Positions 8,279-17,264 of a stretch of 64,000 bases of DNA are shown piece after piece. Each line of letters begins with the position of its first letter. Positions within the stretch are counted from its first letter, which is position 1. This DNA comes from Oceanobacillus senegalensis (GTDB lineage Bacteria; Bacillota; Bacilli; Bacillales; Amphibacillaceae): the NCBI RefSeq assembly GCF_900176885.1, contig NZ_LT839648.1, forward strand, positions 1,329,049-1,393,048, in the 5' to 3' direction. The notes under the pieces were generated by a model, which had not been told where the DNA came from, searched no databases, and saw nothing but the letters and a program-made list of their open reading frames with translations. A program made the translations under genes and the position numbers.

Positions 8279-9171
8279 ATGAATATATTTATCCAATTAT
8301 TTTTGGAGTAGCTATTGGTACCATTTCTCGAATATTGATGCTCAGAACTGATTACAGGCAGTATCCAACCTATTTACATGGTAAGACCATTCATGTTTCC
8401 CTAGGATTTATTGCTGCATCTTTGGGAGCCTTGATTGTTCCAGCAATAATGGAGGAACAGTATACGGCAGTAACCATACTCACAGTTGCAGCTACTCAAT
8501 TTAGAGAGGTTCGAAACATGGAACGAAATACCTTAAAGGAAGTGGATGGCTTTGAACTTGTTTCACGAGGAAAGACGTATATTGAAGGGATTGCTTTGTC
8601 CTTTGAAAGTAGAAACTATTTAGTAATTGTAACGGCTTTTATTGTAACACTTGTATACATACTTAGTAATTTTATTTTTGCTGTAATAGCGGGAATTATT
8701 TCTTTTATTTTATCTAAGAGGTTGATGAGTGGCTCTACATTGAAGGATATAGTGGAAATTGAAAATCAAGAAGTCCATTTTGATGGCGCAGGTTTATATG
8801 TCGATAATATTTACATCATGAATATAGGACTGCCTGAAAGACAAGAGGAAATTCGTAAATATGGAATGGGGTTTGTTTTAACCCCTAAAGATATGAATAC
8901 AATCACTACAATCGCCAATTTAGGCCAAAGACAAGCAATATTACATGATTTATCCGTTGCTTTAGGGGTATTTCGAGATTCAGGTACACCAGCATTAACC
9001 CCCTTAATTAAGCGAGATTTAGATGATGGTCGATTAGGTGTTTTCATATTACCTCAAGTAAGAGACGTTAATAAAGCGAAAGAAATATTAGGTGCTGTGC
9101 CAGTACTGGAGAGTGCGATTAGAATGCCTTCTGAATCAACAAAGCATAACAAGGAGGTGCACAACAAGTGA
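8275..9171 (+). CDS. yphB: YIEGIA domain protein YphB
   Basis: Contains the signature that names the family, KTYIEGIALSFESRNYLVI (about residues 102-120), within a membrane-rich N-terminal half: hydrophobic stretches near residues 5-20, 42-62, 118-135 and 137-155. The soluble C-terminal half is rich in conserved charged residues (VRDVNKAKEILGAVPVLESA). Length 298 aa. It overlaps yphA upstream and the capping-subunit gene downstream, so the three are probably translationally coupled. The family is widespread in spore-forming Firmicutes next to der; the molecular function is not known to me. Confidence 0.88.
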   Translation: MNEYIYPIIFGVAIGTISRILMLRTDYRQYPTYLHGKTIHVSLGFIAASLGALIVPAIMEEQYTAVTILTVAATQFREVRNMERNTLKEVDGFELVSRGKTYIEGIALSFESRNYLVIVTAFIVTLVYILSNFIFAVIAGIISFILSKRLMSGSTLKDIVEIENQEVHFDGAGLYVDNIYIMNIGLPERQEEIRKYGMGFVLTPKDMNTITTIANLGQRQAILHDLSVALGVFRDSGTPALTPLIKRDLDDGRLGVFILPQVRDVNKAKEILGAVPVLESAIRMPSESTKHNKEVHNK

Positions 9172-9353
9172 AAATTGAAAAGGCGATATTAGCCGTAATT
9201 ACACTGAACCAATCTAAAGTAGATGGTGGTGCACCTATTTTTATCTGCGAAACAAAAGAGGAGTTAGAGTCAGTGGCAGCAAATTTAGAGGCAATCACTG
9301 ACGGAATTGCCCATGCATTAAGTGAAGAATTGTTCATTATTGTAAAGCATTAA
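9168..9353 (+). CDS. Capping complex subunit for YIEGIA
   Basis: A 61-aa soluble protein starting at GTG 9168, four bases inside the end of yphB, with a strong AAGGAGGTG site at 9151-9159. The sequence VIFICETKEEL-like (IFICETKEELESVAANLEAI) and the length match the small family annotated as the capping subunit of the YIEGIA complex. It ends just before a hairpin at 9355. Function is inferred only from obligate pairing with YIEGIA proteins. Confidence 0.82.
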   Translation: MKIEKAILAVITLNQSKVDGGAPIFICETKEELESVAANLEAITDGIAHALSEELFIIVKH

Positions 9354-9354
9354 A

Positions 9355-9385
9355 TATTAACAATACCCTATATTCATTGTTAATA
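9355..9385 (+). terminator. AT-rich terminator-like hairpin after the YIEGIA module
   Basis: TATTAACAAT pairs with ATTGTTAATA across an 11-base loop, followed by a T-rich TTTTCTTCTTTT stretch. The low GC makes it a weak terminator; der may be partly co-transcribed. Confidence 0.55.
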
Positions 9386-9447
9386 TTTTCTTCTTTTGCT
9401 AGAATATATTAAGTTAAAGTATGCGAAAGAGAAAGGAAACTCTTTTT

Positions 9448-10758
9448 ATGAGGAAATCAGTAGTAGCAATTGTAGGAAGACCTAATGTAGGAAAATCAAC
9501 AATATTTAATAGATTGGTTGGAGAGAGAATTTCTATTGTTGAGGATATACCTGGTGTAACTAGGGACCGGATATATTCAGAGGCAGAATGGCTTAATCAC
9601 AAATTTAATCTGATTGATACAGGTGGGATTGAAATAGGTGATGAACCTTTGCTTGTTCAAATGCGTGAACAGGCGGAGATAGCTATTGATGAAGCAGATG
9701 TTATTATCTTCTTAGTAAATGGGAAGGAAGGGATTACCGCCGCAGACGATGAGGTGGCAAAGCTTCTTTATAAGTCTAATAAACCAATTGTTCTAGGAGT
9801 TAATAAAATAGATAATCCCGAAATGCGGGAAACCATTTATGAATATTATTCATTAGGATTTGGAGAACCATTTCCTATTTCAGGATCTCATGGTTTAGGA
9901 TTAGGGGATTTATTAGATGAAGTTGTTAGCTATTTTCCAGAAAAAAATAATGAAGAAAAAGACAAAGATACCATATATTTTAGCTTAATTGGCAGGCCAA
10001 ATGTAGGGAAATCCTCGTTGGTGAATGCGATTCTAAATGAAGAGCGTGTTATCGTCAGTGATATGGAGGGTACCACAAGAGATGCCATTGATACGCATTT
10101 GCATAAAGATGGACAAGATTTTGTCATAACGGATACAGCTGGTATGCGTAAACGAGGAAAAGTTTACGAATCAACAGAAAAATACAGTGTACTTCGTGCC
10201 CTAAAAGCAATAGAACGCTCCGACGTAGTTCTAGTTTTACTCGATGCTGAAACAGGAATTAGAGAACAAGATAAGAAAATTGCAGGATATGCTCATGAAG
10301 CAGGAAGAGCGATTGTAATAGTCGTAAACAAATGGGATACTGTGGATTCAAATGAAAAGGCGATGAAAGAATTTGAAACGAAAATCAGAGCTCATTTTCA
10401 ATTTCTTGATTATGCTCCAATTGTTTTCTTATCTGCTAAAACGAAGAAGAGACTGCATACATTAATACCTGTTATTCAAACAGCTAGTGAAAATCATTCG
10501 AAACGTGTACCAACGAATGTCTTAAACGATGTAATTATGGATGCATTGGCAATGAATCCAACCCCGACTGTAAAAGGGAAAAGATTAAAAGTATTGTATA
10601 CGACTCAAGTAGCCGTGAATCCACCAAGCTTTGTTGTCTTTGTTAATGATCCAGAATTAATGCATTTTTCATATAAACGCTTTTTAGAAAATAAAATAAG
10701 GGACGCATTTGGCTTTGAAGGGACTCCAATTAAAATATTTGCACGTAGACGTGGGTAG
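9448..10758 (+). CDS. der: Ribosome biogenesis GTPase Der (EngA)
   Basis: Tandem-GTPase protein needed for 50S subunit assembly. It has two complete G domains with G1 motifs GRPNVGKST (about residues 10-18) and GRPNVGKSS (about 185), DTGG and DTAG G3 motifs, and NKID and NKWD G4 motifs. A C-terminal KH-like domain begins near residue 350 and ends in ARRRG. ATG 9448 gives 436 aa, the B. subtilis length; AAAGGA lies ten bases upstream. The in-frame ATG at 9421 would only add a basic nonapeptide. Confidence 0.97.
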   Translation: MRKSVVAIVGRPNVGKSTIFNRLVGERISIVEDIPGVTRDRIYSEAEWLNHKFNLIDTGGIEIGDEPLLVQMREQAEIAIDEADVIIFLVNGKEGITAADDEVAKLLYKSNKPIVLGVNKIDNPEMRETIYEYYSLGFGEPFPISGSHGLGLGDLLDEVVSYFPEKNNEEKDKDTIYFSLIGRPNVGKSSLVNAILNEERVIVSDMEGTTRDAIDTHLHKDGQDFVITDTAGMRKRGKVYESTEKYSVLRALKAIERSDVVLVLLDAETGIREQDKKIAGYAHEAGRAIVIVVNKWDTVDSNEKAMKEFETKIRAHFQFLDYAPIVFLSAKTKKRLHTLIPVIQTASENHSKRVPTNVLNDVIMDALAMNPTPTVKGKRLKVLYTTQVAVNPPSFVVFVNDPELMHFSYKRFLENKIRDAFGFEGTPIKIFARRRG

Positions 10759-10770
10759 AGGAGGAGAAAC

Positions 10771-11808
10771 ATGGATAGAGTAGCGGTATTAGGTGCCGGA
10801 AGCTGGGGAACTGCATTAAGCATTGTACTTGCAGATAATGGGAATGACGTTCATTTATGGACTCATAAAAAGGAACACGCAGAAGAGATTAACCATTCCC
10901 TTATGAATAAGAAGTACCTTGACGTAGAGCTTCCCGAAAGGATTCAGGCCTATTATAATCTTGAAGAAGCAATACGTGATGTAAAAGCTGTTGTACTGGT
11001 TGTTCCGACAAAAGCCGTTCGTGAAGTTTGTCAAAAATTAAATCATCATATGGATTCATCCATTACTTTAATACATGCCTCAAAAGGAATCGAGCCTGGT
11101 TCGTTAAAAAGAGTCTCACAAATGATTGATGAAGAACTAAGCAATTATCATTATAATGATATTGTGGTTTTATCTGGACCTAGCCATGCAGAAGAAGTAG
11201 CATTGAGGCATCCGACTACGGTTACAGTTGCGTCTTTAAATGTAGATAATGCGAAAATTGCCCAGGATTTATTTATTAATGAATCCTTTCGTGTATATAC
11301 ATCAACCGATATTCTAGGAATTGAGCTTGGTGGTGCTTTAAAGAATATTATAGCATTGGGTGCAGGAATTTCCGATGGCCTGGGATATGGTGATAATGCT
11401 AAGGCTGCATTAATTACAAGAGGATTAGCTGAAATAGCAAGACTTGGAACTAAGTTAGGTGCTGACCCTCTAAGCTTTTTAGGATTATCAGGTGTCGGTG
11501 ATTTAATCGTAACATGTACTAGTGTCCATAGTAGAAATTGGCGGGCAGGTAATTTATTAGGTAAGGGCCATCCTTTAGATGAAGTATTAGGGCAAATGGG
11601 TATGGTTGTAGAAGGGGTTCGGACTGTAAAAGCAGCCTACCAGTTTGCTAAGGAGCAATCAGTTGAAATGCCTATTACAATGGGGATATATCAAATTTTA
11701 TTTGAAGGAAAAGACCCCAAAGATATTGTTGAGCAGCTAATGAGTCGTTCAAAACGAGAAGAAATGGATGATATTTCTCAATTACTTTATAAGCGCTATA
11801 CAGAATAA
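10771..11808 (+). CDS. gpsA: NAD(P)H-dependent glycerol-3-phosphate dehydrogenase
   Basis: Reduces dihydroxyacetone phosphate to sn-glycerol 3-phosphate, the phospholipid backbone. The N-terminal Rossmann motif GAGSWGTAL (residues 8-16) and the catalytic Lys region GGALKNIIALGAG are present, along with TRGLAEIARLG and GLSGVGDLIVTCTS. Length 345 aa is normal. It follows der by 12 bp with a GAGGAG site, as in B. subtilis. Confidence 0.96.
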   Translation: MDRVAVLGAGSWGTALSIVLADNGNDVHLWTHKKEHAEEINHSLMNKKYLDVELPERIQAYYNLEEAIRDVKAVVLVVPTKAVREVCQKLNHHMDSSITLIHASKGIEPGSLKRVSQMIDEELSNYHYNDIVVLSGPSHAEEVALRHPTTVTVASLNVDNAKIAQDLFINESFRVYTSTDILGIELGGALKNIIALGAGISDGLGYGDNAKAALITRGLAEIARLGTKLGADPLSFLGLSGVGDLIVTCTSVHSRNWRAGNLLGKGHPLDEVLGQMGMVVEGVRTVKAAYQFAKEQSVEMPITMGIYQILFEGKDPKDIVEQLMSRSKREEMDDISQLLYKRYTE

Positions 11809-11872
11809 CACTAAAGTATACTTCTTGCATATACTATGTTGAATCAACATTGCTATGCAAGGAGGAAAGAGT

Positions 11873-12133
11873 GTGAATAATTTTCAAAAAGGACTATTTG
11901 ATAAAATACAACAAAATGCCAATATTAACCCTGAAGAAGTTTTCAAAGTAGCGGAATCTGTGAAGAATGCGGATTTTTCGGATGAGCGTACTGTGCGTAA
12001 TTTGGTTCGTCATCTAGCGAAAATGGCTAATAAGCCTTTATCAAAAGAGAAAGAAAACCGTATTGTTCAATCAATCGTTAATAATAAAATCCCAACAGAT
12101 CCACAATCTTTAAATAATTTATTTAAAAAATAG
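11873..12133 (+). CDS. Stage VI sporulation protein F family protein
   Basis: An 86-aa protein with the SpoVIF-family arrangement: a helix with ININPEEVFKVAESVKNADF-like spacing, then DERTVRNLVRHLAKMANKPLSKEKENRIV, then a C-terminal IPTDPQSLNNLF. B. subtilis SpoVIF (YjcC) affects spore coat assembly; whether this paralog does so is inferred. GTG 11873 has AAGGAGGA at 11859-11866, six bases before it, so I prefer it to the ATG at 11855, which has no ribosome site. It lies between gpsA and yphE. Confidence 0.75.
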   Translation: MNNFQKGLFDKIQQNANINPEEVFKVAESVKNADFSDERTVRNLVRHLAKMANKPLSKEKENRIVQSIVNNKIPTDPQSLNNLFKK

Positions 12134-12236
12134 CGATTCATGGGCAAGTGAGGATACATTAAGTCTTATACACGCATAAAATAAATCGCACAAGCATTCA
12201 AAGATAGAGCCTGCATGGAAATTTATTTAGTCAAAT

Positions 12237-12272
12237 CCGAGATGGAGCTAGCCCCTTTCATCTCGGTTTTTT
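12237..12272 (+). terminator. Terminator after the SpoVIF-like gene
   Basis: CCGAGATG pairs with CATCTCGG (12259-12266) across a 14-base loop, followed by six T. It lies about 100 bp after the stop. Confidence 0.85.
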
Positions 12273-12600
12273 ATTGTTTTTTTGGATGAGACCCTCTTTT
12301 TGTATAATTAGTTTTTTCGTTGCAATGAAAAGAATACGTTCATTCATTAAACTTCTGGGTGTTGATTTCCATTACGAACTGTAGCCTTATCCGTGAGCAC
12401 GGTCATCCTTCGTAGCGGAAAAACGGATGCTTAACAGTAATCACGTACCAAATGTCATATCGTATTAAATTAATGAACATTATATAAATTTTATGCGAAA
12501 CTATTAGAAAACCTCCAAGGTAATAAGTTGTTAACATACATTTTAATACGTGGAATAGGACTTGCTGTGTTATAATACGATTTGCATAGAAAAAAACAGG
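12273..12600. other. Intergenic stretch with a decayed repeat
   Basis: No open frame with a ribosome site is visible. The part 12354-12425 has GC-richer blocks (GGGTGTTGATTTCC, CGTAGCGGAA) that recur in inverted order at 71-88. TATAAT occurs at about 12570, 40 bp before yphE, as a possible promoter -10, without a convincing -35. The rest shows nothing recognisable. Confidence 0.4.
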
Positions 12601-12610
12601 GGTGAAAAAT

Positions 12611-12808
12611 ATGTCGATTTCCATGCTTAAGATGTATATATCCTTTGCTGGAATGATTTTCTTATTTTTAGCAATGGGATTAATATACCTTGGTAGGCAC
12701 AAGCTAAAGGGCTGGATTGCAAGGATCGTTTCATTATTAGCATACATTTGTTTAATTTTGGGTGGTTTTATCATTCTTTACATAGTATTTAGTGGTCCGA
12801 CTAGATAA
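12611..12808 (+). CDS. yphE: Small membrane protein of the DUF2768 (YphE) family
   Basis: 65 aa with two hydrophobic helices (about residues 6-26 and 36-60) separated by a short basic loop, GRHKLKGW. Position between gpsA and yphF and the size match yphE of B. subtilis. ATG 12611 is five bases after AGGGGTGA; the GTG at 12602 lies inside that ribosome site and is rejected. Function is unknown; a role in sporulation is only suggested by its neighbours. Confidence 0.75.
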   Translation: MSISMLKMYISFAGMIFLFLAMGLIYLGRHKLKGWIARIVSLLAYICLILGGFIILYIVFSGPTR

Positions 12809-12850
12809 GCAAATCATATAAGAGGTCGTTCAAAGAAAGGAAGGCTTAAC

Positions 12851-13582
12851 TTGAAAAAGCATACATATTTTTTTCTCTTCATCTTAGTCATGTGTATGAC
12901 TGTTCTAAGTGGATGTTTATACCCGGATAATGAGCTCGCTAAAAATCAAGCTTCCTATGAGGAGCAAATAGAACGAGTCCAATCTGCAGTGGATCAGTAC
13001 CGAGAAGTTACAAATGGATTAGTTCCAGTAAAAACAAAAGAAAATGAAACACCAATTTTTCGGAAGTATCTAATTGATTTCGTCCTGTTGAAAGAACGTG
13101 GTTTTTTATCGGAAATTCCAGGAAATGCCTTTGAAAATGGTGGGATTTATCAATATGCGCTTATAACTCCGGAGGATAATCCTAGAGTAAAACTAATTGA
13201 TTTACAGCTCGCCGAAGCTATTCGTAGCGTGAATTTAAGGGTGAACACTTATCGGAATGAGCACCTATACCCTCCATTTGGTGAAAAGGTTGCAAAAGAT
13301 GTCTATACTATTGATTACGAAAAAATAGGCTTAGACTCTATGCCTACTATAGAAAGCCCTTATTCACAGGAAATGCTTCCTATCATAATGGATGAGGATG
13401 GAAAACTATACATTGATTATCGCATTGATTTAAATCAAGCGTTACAAATGTATCAACACGAATACAAGGAAGGGGATGATATTCGCTATTTACTAGCTGA
13501 AAATACCCCATTTTTACCTGCGTATTCCCTGCCATACACTATTCAGGATGGAGAACCCATATTTTTATCAGAAGAAAATTAA
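12851..13582 (+). CDS. yphF: YphF-like lipoprotein
   Basis: Begins with a lipoprotein signal peptide: basic MKKH, a hydrophobic core, then the lipobox LSGC at about residues 21-24, so the mature protein is lipid-anchored outside the membrane. The body (243 aa) is soluble, with no catalytic motif that I recognise. TTG 12851 has AAAGGAAGG just upstream. Its place directly before spoIVA is the same as yphF in B. subtilis. Function unknown. Confidence 0.82.
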   Translation: MKKHTYFFLFILVMCMTVLSGCLYPDNELAKNQASYEEQIERVQSAVDQYREVTNGLVPVKTKENETPIFRKYLIDFVLLKERGFLSEIPGNAFENGGIYQYALITPEDNPRVKLIDLQLAEAIRSVNLRVNTYRNEHLYPPFGEKVAKDVYTIDYEKIGLDSMPTIESPYSQEMLPIIMDEDGKLYIDYRIDLNQALQMYQHEYKEGDDIRYLLAENTPFLPAYSLPYTIQDGEPIFLSEEN

Positions 13583-13596
13583 ATATTCATAATCCC

Positions 13597-13637
13597 TCCC
13601 TTGTGACATATATTGTTGCAAGGGATTTATTTTATTT
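13597..13637 (+). terminator. Terminator after yphF
   Basis: TCCCTTG and CAAGGGA (13619-13625) pair across a 15-base loop, followed by TTTATTTTATTT. Confidence 0.7.
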
Positions 13638-13693
13638 ATCATTCATTATTTTCTATCTTGGATTCCAATTTTACTTTTGCAATGATTTTTAAG

Positions 13694-13723
13694 TCATATT
13701 TTGATAGGACAACATCATAGACT
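13694..13723 (+). promoter_or_regulatory. Sigma-E promoter for spoIVA
   Basis: TCATATT (13694-13700), 15 bp, then CATAGACT (13716-13723). This fits the sigma-E consensus KMATATT and CATACAMT at 7 of 7 and 7 of 8 positions, 60 bp before the spoIVA start. spoIVA is a known sigma-E gene. Confidence 0.78.
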
Positions 13724-13782
13724 TGTAATGTCAATTATTCGTAGTTTATTAAAGTTAGTATTCAAGATCGGGAGGGGATCTT

Positions 13783-15261
13783 TTGGAGAAAATTGATATT
13801 TTTAAAGATATTTCCAAGCGGACGAACGGGGATATTTATTTAGGTATTGTCGGGGCAGTTCGCAGTGGTAAATCAACATTCATAAAGAAGTTTATGGAAT
13901 TAGTTGTATTACCAAATATTGAAGATGATGGGGAGAGAGAAAGAGCACAGGATGAACTTCCGCAAAGTGCAGCAGGAAAAACAATCATGACTACTGAACC
14001 AAAATTCATTCCGAACCAAGCTGTTTCTGTTAATGTCGAAGAAGGTTTGGATGTCAATGTTAGACTAGTAGATTGTGTGGGATATGCAGTTGAGGGGGCA
14101 AAAGGATTTGAAGATGAAAATGGACCAAGAATGATTAATACACCTTGGTATGAAGATCCTATCCCTTTTCACGATGCAGCCGAAATAGGTACGAGAAAGG
14201 TTATTCAAGAGCATTCCACAATAGGCGTGGTTGTTACTACTGATGGTACAATCGGTGAAATTCCTCGAACTGATTATATGGAGGCAGAAGCGAAGGTTGT
14301 AGAAGAACTCAAAGAAGTTGGTAAACCATTTATTATGGTTATCAATTCCACAAGACCATCAAGTCAGGAAACAGAGCTTCTTCGTACTCAATTATCAGAG
14401 GAATATGATATACCGGTTCTTGCTATTAATATTGAGTCCATGTCTGAGCATGATGTAAATAGCGTTTTACGTGAAGCCTTATATGAATTCCCAGTATTAG
14501 AAGTAAATGTAAACCTACCAAGCTGGGTCATGGTGCTAAAAGATAACCACTGGTTAAGAGAAAATTATCAAGAAGCAATTCAAACAACTGTAAAGGATAT
14601 CAAGCGATTACGAGATGTTGATCAAATCGTCGGTAATTTTGATGAATATGATTATATTGAAAAGGCAAACCTCGCTGGTATGGAGATGGGAGATGGTGTA
14701 GCTGAGATTGATCTACATGCTCCTGATTATCTGTATGATGAGGTCTTAAAAGAAATTGTTGGTGAAGAGATTAGAGGAAAGGACCATCTTCTTGAACTAA
14801 TGCAGGATTTCGCCCATGCGAAAAGAGAATATGATCAAGTAGCAGGTGCCTTACAGATGGTAAAACAAACAGGATATGGAATTGCTGCCCCAAGTTTAGA
14901 AGATATGGTATTGGATGAACCAGAGATTATTAGACAAGGACCTCGTTTTGGGGTTCGATTAAAAGCTGTAGCTCCATCTATTCATATGATTAAAGTTGAA
15001 GTAGAATCTGAATTTGCACCAATAATTGGTACAGAAAAGCAAAGTGAAGAGCTAGTTAGATATTTAATGCAAGACTTTGAAGAAGATCCATTATCTATTT
15101 GGGAATCTGATATCTTTGGAAGATCATTAAGCTCCATCGTTAGAGAAGGAATTCAAGGAAAAATCTCGTTAATGCCAGAAAATGCTAGGTATAAACTTAA
15201 AGATACATTAGAAAGAATTATTAACGAAGGCACAGGTAGTTTAATAGCCATCATTTTATAG
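13783..15261 (+). CDS. spoIVA: Stage IV sporulation protein A
   Basis: Morphogenetic ATPase that polymerises on the outer forespore membrane as the coat basement layer. The Walker A motif GAVRSGKST is at residues 24-32, and NSTRPS and the DGTIGEIPR region occupy the TRAFAC-type NTPase fold. The middle and C-terminal domains end in the conserved amphipathic tail GTGSLIAIIL that binds SpoVM and membrane. Length 492 aa equals the B. subtilis protein. It starts at TTG 13783 with a GGGAGGGGATC site, downstream of a good sigma-E promoter. Confidence 0.97.
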   Translation: MEKIDIFKDISKRTNGDIYLGIVGAVRSGKSTFIKKFMELVVLPNIEDDGERERAQDELPQSAAGKTIMTTEPKFIPNQAVSVNVEEGLDVNVRLVDCVGYAVEGAKGFEDENGPRMINTPWYEDPIPFHDAAEIGTRKVIQEHSTIGVVVTTDGTIGEIPRTDYMEAEAKVVEELKEVGKPFIMVINSTRPSSQETELLRTQLSEEYDIPVLAINIESMSEHDVNSVLREALYEFPVLEVNVNLPSWVMVLKDNHWLRENYQEAIQTTVKDIKRLRDVDQIVGNFDEYDYIEKANLAGMEMGDGVAEIDLHAPDYLYDEVLKEIVGEEIRGKDHLLELMQDFAHAKREYDQVAGALQMVKQTGYGIAAPSLEDMVLDEPEIIRQGPRFGVRLKAVAPSIHMIKVEVESEFAPIIGTEKQSEELVRYLMQDFEEDPLSIWESDIFGRSLSSIVREGIQGKISLMPENARYKLKDTLERIINEGTGSLIAIIL

Positions 15262-15288
15262 CAGCTTATTATAGGCTGCTTTTTTGTT
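15260..15288 (+). terminator. Terminator after spoIVA
   Basis: AGCAGC and GCTGCT (15275-15280) pair across nine bases, followed by six T. It overlaps the spoIVA stop codon. Confidence 0.82.
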
Positions 15289-15672
15289 TTGTCTATTTTG
15301 TGGATCATCTTCTTTTGTTTCCTATATAATGGTTTATAATGGTTAAAATATCAAGAAACAAAGAAGGAATTCAATCGAATACGTCGTAAATATATAATGA
15401 AAGGTTTATAACAGCTGTAATTAGAAATAGACAGGAAAATATTAAATGTAATACAATCTTTTTCCATTAGATTAGAGATTTTTTGGTAATAAATATGCAA
15501 GAATTGGATACTTATTGTTGAATTTTAGCGCAATCTCAGTTATTATAAGCCTTGTCATCGAATCATTTTCGGTGACAAAACGTATAAAAACAGGCAAAAT
15601 AGTGAACAAATGATGTTAGATTAGTTATTTTGTTCTGATTTCTATAGCACGAATCGGGAGGAGGTGAATGTC
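15289..15672. other. Long upstream region of hbs
   Basis: AT-rich, no supported gene. Two TATAAT-like boxes occur at about 15326 and 15338 without a clear -35. GAACAAA near 15602 and TTTTGTTC near 15628 form a weak inverted repeat close to the hbs start. The length fits the long multi-promoter leader known for hbs in Bacillus, but the individual promoters cannot be fixed by eye. Confidence 0.35.
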
Positions 15673-15945
15673 ATGAATAAAACAGACTTAATAAATGCAG
15701 TAGCTGAAAAAAGCGAGCTTTCTAAAAAGGATGCAACAAAAGCTGTAGATGCAGTTTTTGAATCTGTCATGGATTCACTTAAAAACGGAGAAAAAGTACA
15801 ACTAATTGGCTTTGGTAACTTTGAGGTACGTGAACGTTCAGCACGTAAAGGTCGTAATCCACAAACTGGTGAAGAAATCGAAATTCCTGCAAGTAAGGTT
15901 CCAGCATTCAAACCAGGTAAAGCCCTTAAAGATGTAGTAAAATAA
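15673..15945 (+). CDS. hbs: DNA-binding protein HU (HBsu)
   Basis: Major nucleoid protein; a homodimer that bends DNA through two beta arms. The 90-aa sequence starts [20 protein letters not shown] and carries the HU signature [18 protein letters not shown] followed by [20 protein letters not shown] 15673 is chosen because GGAGGAGGTG precedes it at good spacing; the GTG at 15664 lies inside that site. It has its own terminator at 15960. Confidence 0.98.
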   Translation: MNKTDLINAVAEKSELSKKDATKAVDAVFESVMDSLKNGEKVQLIGFGNFEVRERSARKGRNPQTGEEIEIPASKVPAFKPGKALKDVVK

Positions 15946-15959
15946 TAAATACATAGGGC

Positions 15960-15991
15960 AAAGGGTACGTTTCATAACGTACCCTTTTTCT
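15960..15991 (+). terminator. Terminator after hbs
   Basis: AAAGGGTACGTT and AACGTACCCTTT form a perfect 12-bp stem with a four-base loop, ending in TTTTT. Confidence 0.93.
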
Positions 15992-16145
15992 TTTAACATC
16001 TTAGAAGCACAAATATTATCATGTAGTAGTTGGACAAGTAAAAATTGCAAACCTAGTATAATGAAAACGAATAGGACCTAACTAAAAGATATCATAGATG
16101 TTATAGTTAGAGTGTAAGAGTAAAAATTTTAAAGGCGGTGTTAAA

Positions 16146-16370
16146 ATGAGTGAAAAAACATATAATCCTGATTTCTTTGTCATTAAGGCTCTAGAGGATG
16201 GAGTCAATGTTATTGGATTAACAAGAGGGACAGATACCAGATTTCATCATTCGGAGAAACTAGATAAAGGTGAAGTAATGATTGCTCAGTTTACAGAACA
16301 TACATCAGCAGTGAAAGTTCGAGGAGATGCTCTTATACAAACTAGTCATGGTGAAATGAAGACATTATAA
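16146..16370 (+). CDS. mtrB: trp RNA-binding attenuation protein (TRAP)
   Basis: TRAP forms an 11-subunit ring which, when loaded with tryptophan, wraps (G/U)AG repeats in trp leader RNA and causes termination or blocks translation. The 74-aa length and the motifs [33 protein letters not shown] segment, [15 protein letters not shown] and HGEMKT are diagnostic. In B. subtilis mtrB follows mtrA (folE); here hbs precedes it directly and no mtrA is present. No trp structural genes occur in the window. Confidence 0.96.
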   Translation: MSEKTYNPDFFVIKALEDGVNVIGLTRGTDTRFHHSEKLDKGEVMIAQFTEHTSAVKVRGDALIQTSHGEMKTL

Positions 16371-16396
16371 AATGAAATATAATTTAAAAGAAACAT

Positions 16397-16424
16397 TTGG
16401 TTCATGTTAGAAATATGCTATAAT
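16397..16424 (+). promoter_or_regulatory. Candidate sigma-A promoter for hepS-menG-hepT
   Basis: TTGGTT, 16 bp, then TATAAT with an upstream TATGC extended -10. It lies about 37 bp before hepS. Confidence 0.55.
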
Positions 16425-16460
16425 AACTAGAGCAGTTAAAGAGTTGGAGAAAGGCTTTAG

Positions 16461-17261
16461 GTGATTTGTTTGAATACATCTAGCATGAATATTCGATACT
16501 TAAAAGAGCAGATAGAACAAAAATTAAACCAACCTTACATAGAGAAATTTATTGGCAAGCCAACTATTGATGAAAATAAGCTTATGGTACTAAAGGTGTT
16601 AATTGAAAATAAATCATCTTTATCAAAGTCAAAAAAAGAGCAATATATAATAACAACAATGCTTGTTCAAATTGCCTTAGATATACATGAACAGGTTCCT
16701 ATCACATTTGAAGGGATTAGCACTGACAGTAAAATTGCTAATCAATTACGGGTTCTAGCGGGAGATTATTATAGTGGGCTCTACTATTTTTTACTTGCAG
16801 AAATAGATGAATATGATTTTATACATACATTAGCATCGGCTATTAAAGAAATAAATGAAAATAAAATGAAATTGTACCATCTAGAAGATATCAACTTGGA
16901 AGAGTTGATAGAACTAATTGGTCATTTAGAAGGACAACTTATTTTTTATGTTGCAGATTATGTGAAAGATACTTCATTAAATTCTCTAGCAAGTGAATGG
17001 TTAATAGTAAATAGGTTGATGAAAGAAAAACAGAATGCAAAGCACAAAATTGAATCAACGATTTTAAATAAATGGAGTCACTGTTTTGGTAGTTCCTCTA
17101 CGTTTATTAATAAAGCAGATACGCTTATAGAAGAGAAAGCATATAAGATTAAAAATTTATTGAATGAATGTTCAGATCAGCATCAATCATTGAAGAATTT
17201 TATTAATGATCAGTTTAATAGAGAATTCAATTTAAAAACCTCAATCGTGGAAGAAGGATAG
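16461..17261 (+). CDS. hepS: Heptaprenyl diphosphate synthase component I
   Basis: Small, non-catalytic-type subunit of the heterodimeric synthase that builds the C35 side chain of menaquinone-7. The 266-aa helical protein lacks the DDxxD motifs, as expected for component I. It carries segments typical of HEPPP_synt_1, such as LRVLAGDYYSGLYYFLLA. It is joined by three bases to menG and precedes hepT, the same triad as in B. subtilis. The GTG at 16461 sits six bases after GGAGAAAGG; the TTG at 16470 is possible. Confidence 0.9.
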   Translation: MICLNTSSMNIRYLKEQIEQKLNQPYIEKFIGKPTIDENKLMVLKVLIENKSSLSKSKKEQYIITTMLVQIALDIHEQVPITFEGISTDSKIANQLRVLAGDYYSGLYYFLLAEIDEYDFIHTLASAIKEINENKMKLYHLEDINLEELIELIGHLEGQLIFYVADYVKDTSLNSLASEWLIVNRLMKEKQNAKHKIESTILNKWSHCFGSSSTFINKADTLIEEKAYKIKNLLNECSDQHQSLKNFINDQFNREFNLKTSIVEEG

Positions 17262-17264
17262 GAA

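Noticed and set aside
12273-12600. Minus-strand frame of 123 codons across yphE and its upstream region
   Set aside because: It is antisense to yphE, starts inside it, lacks a ribosome site and shows no family pattern.
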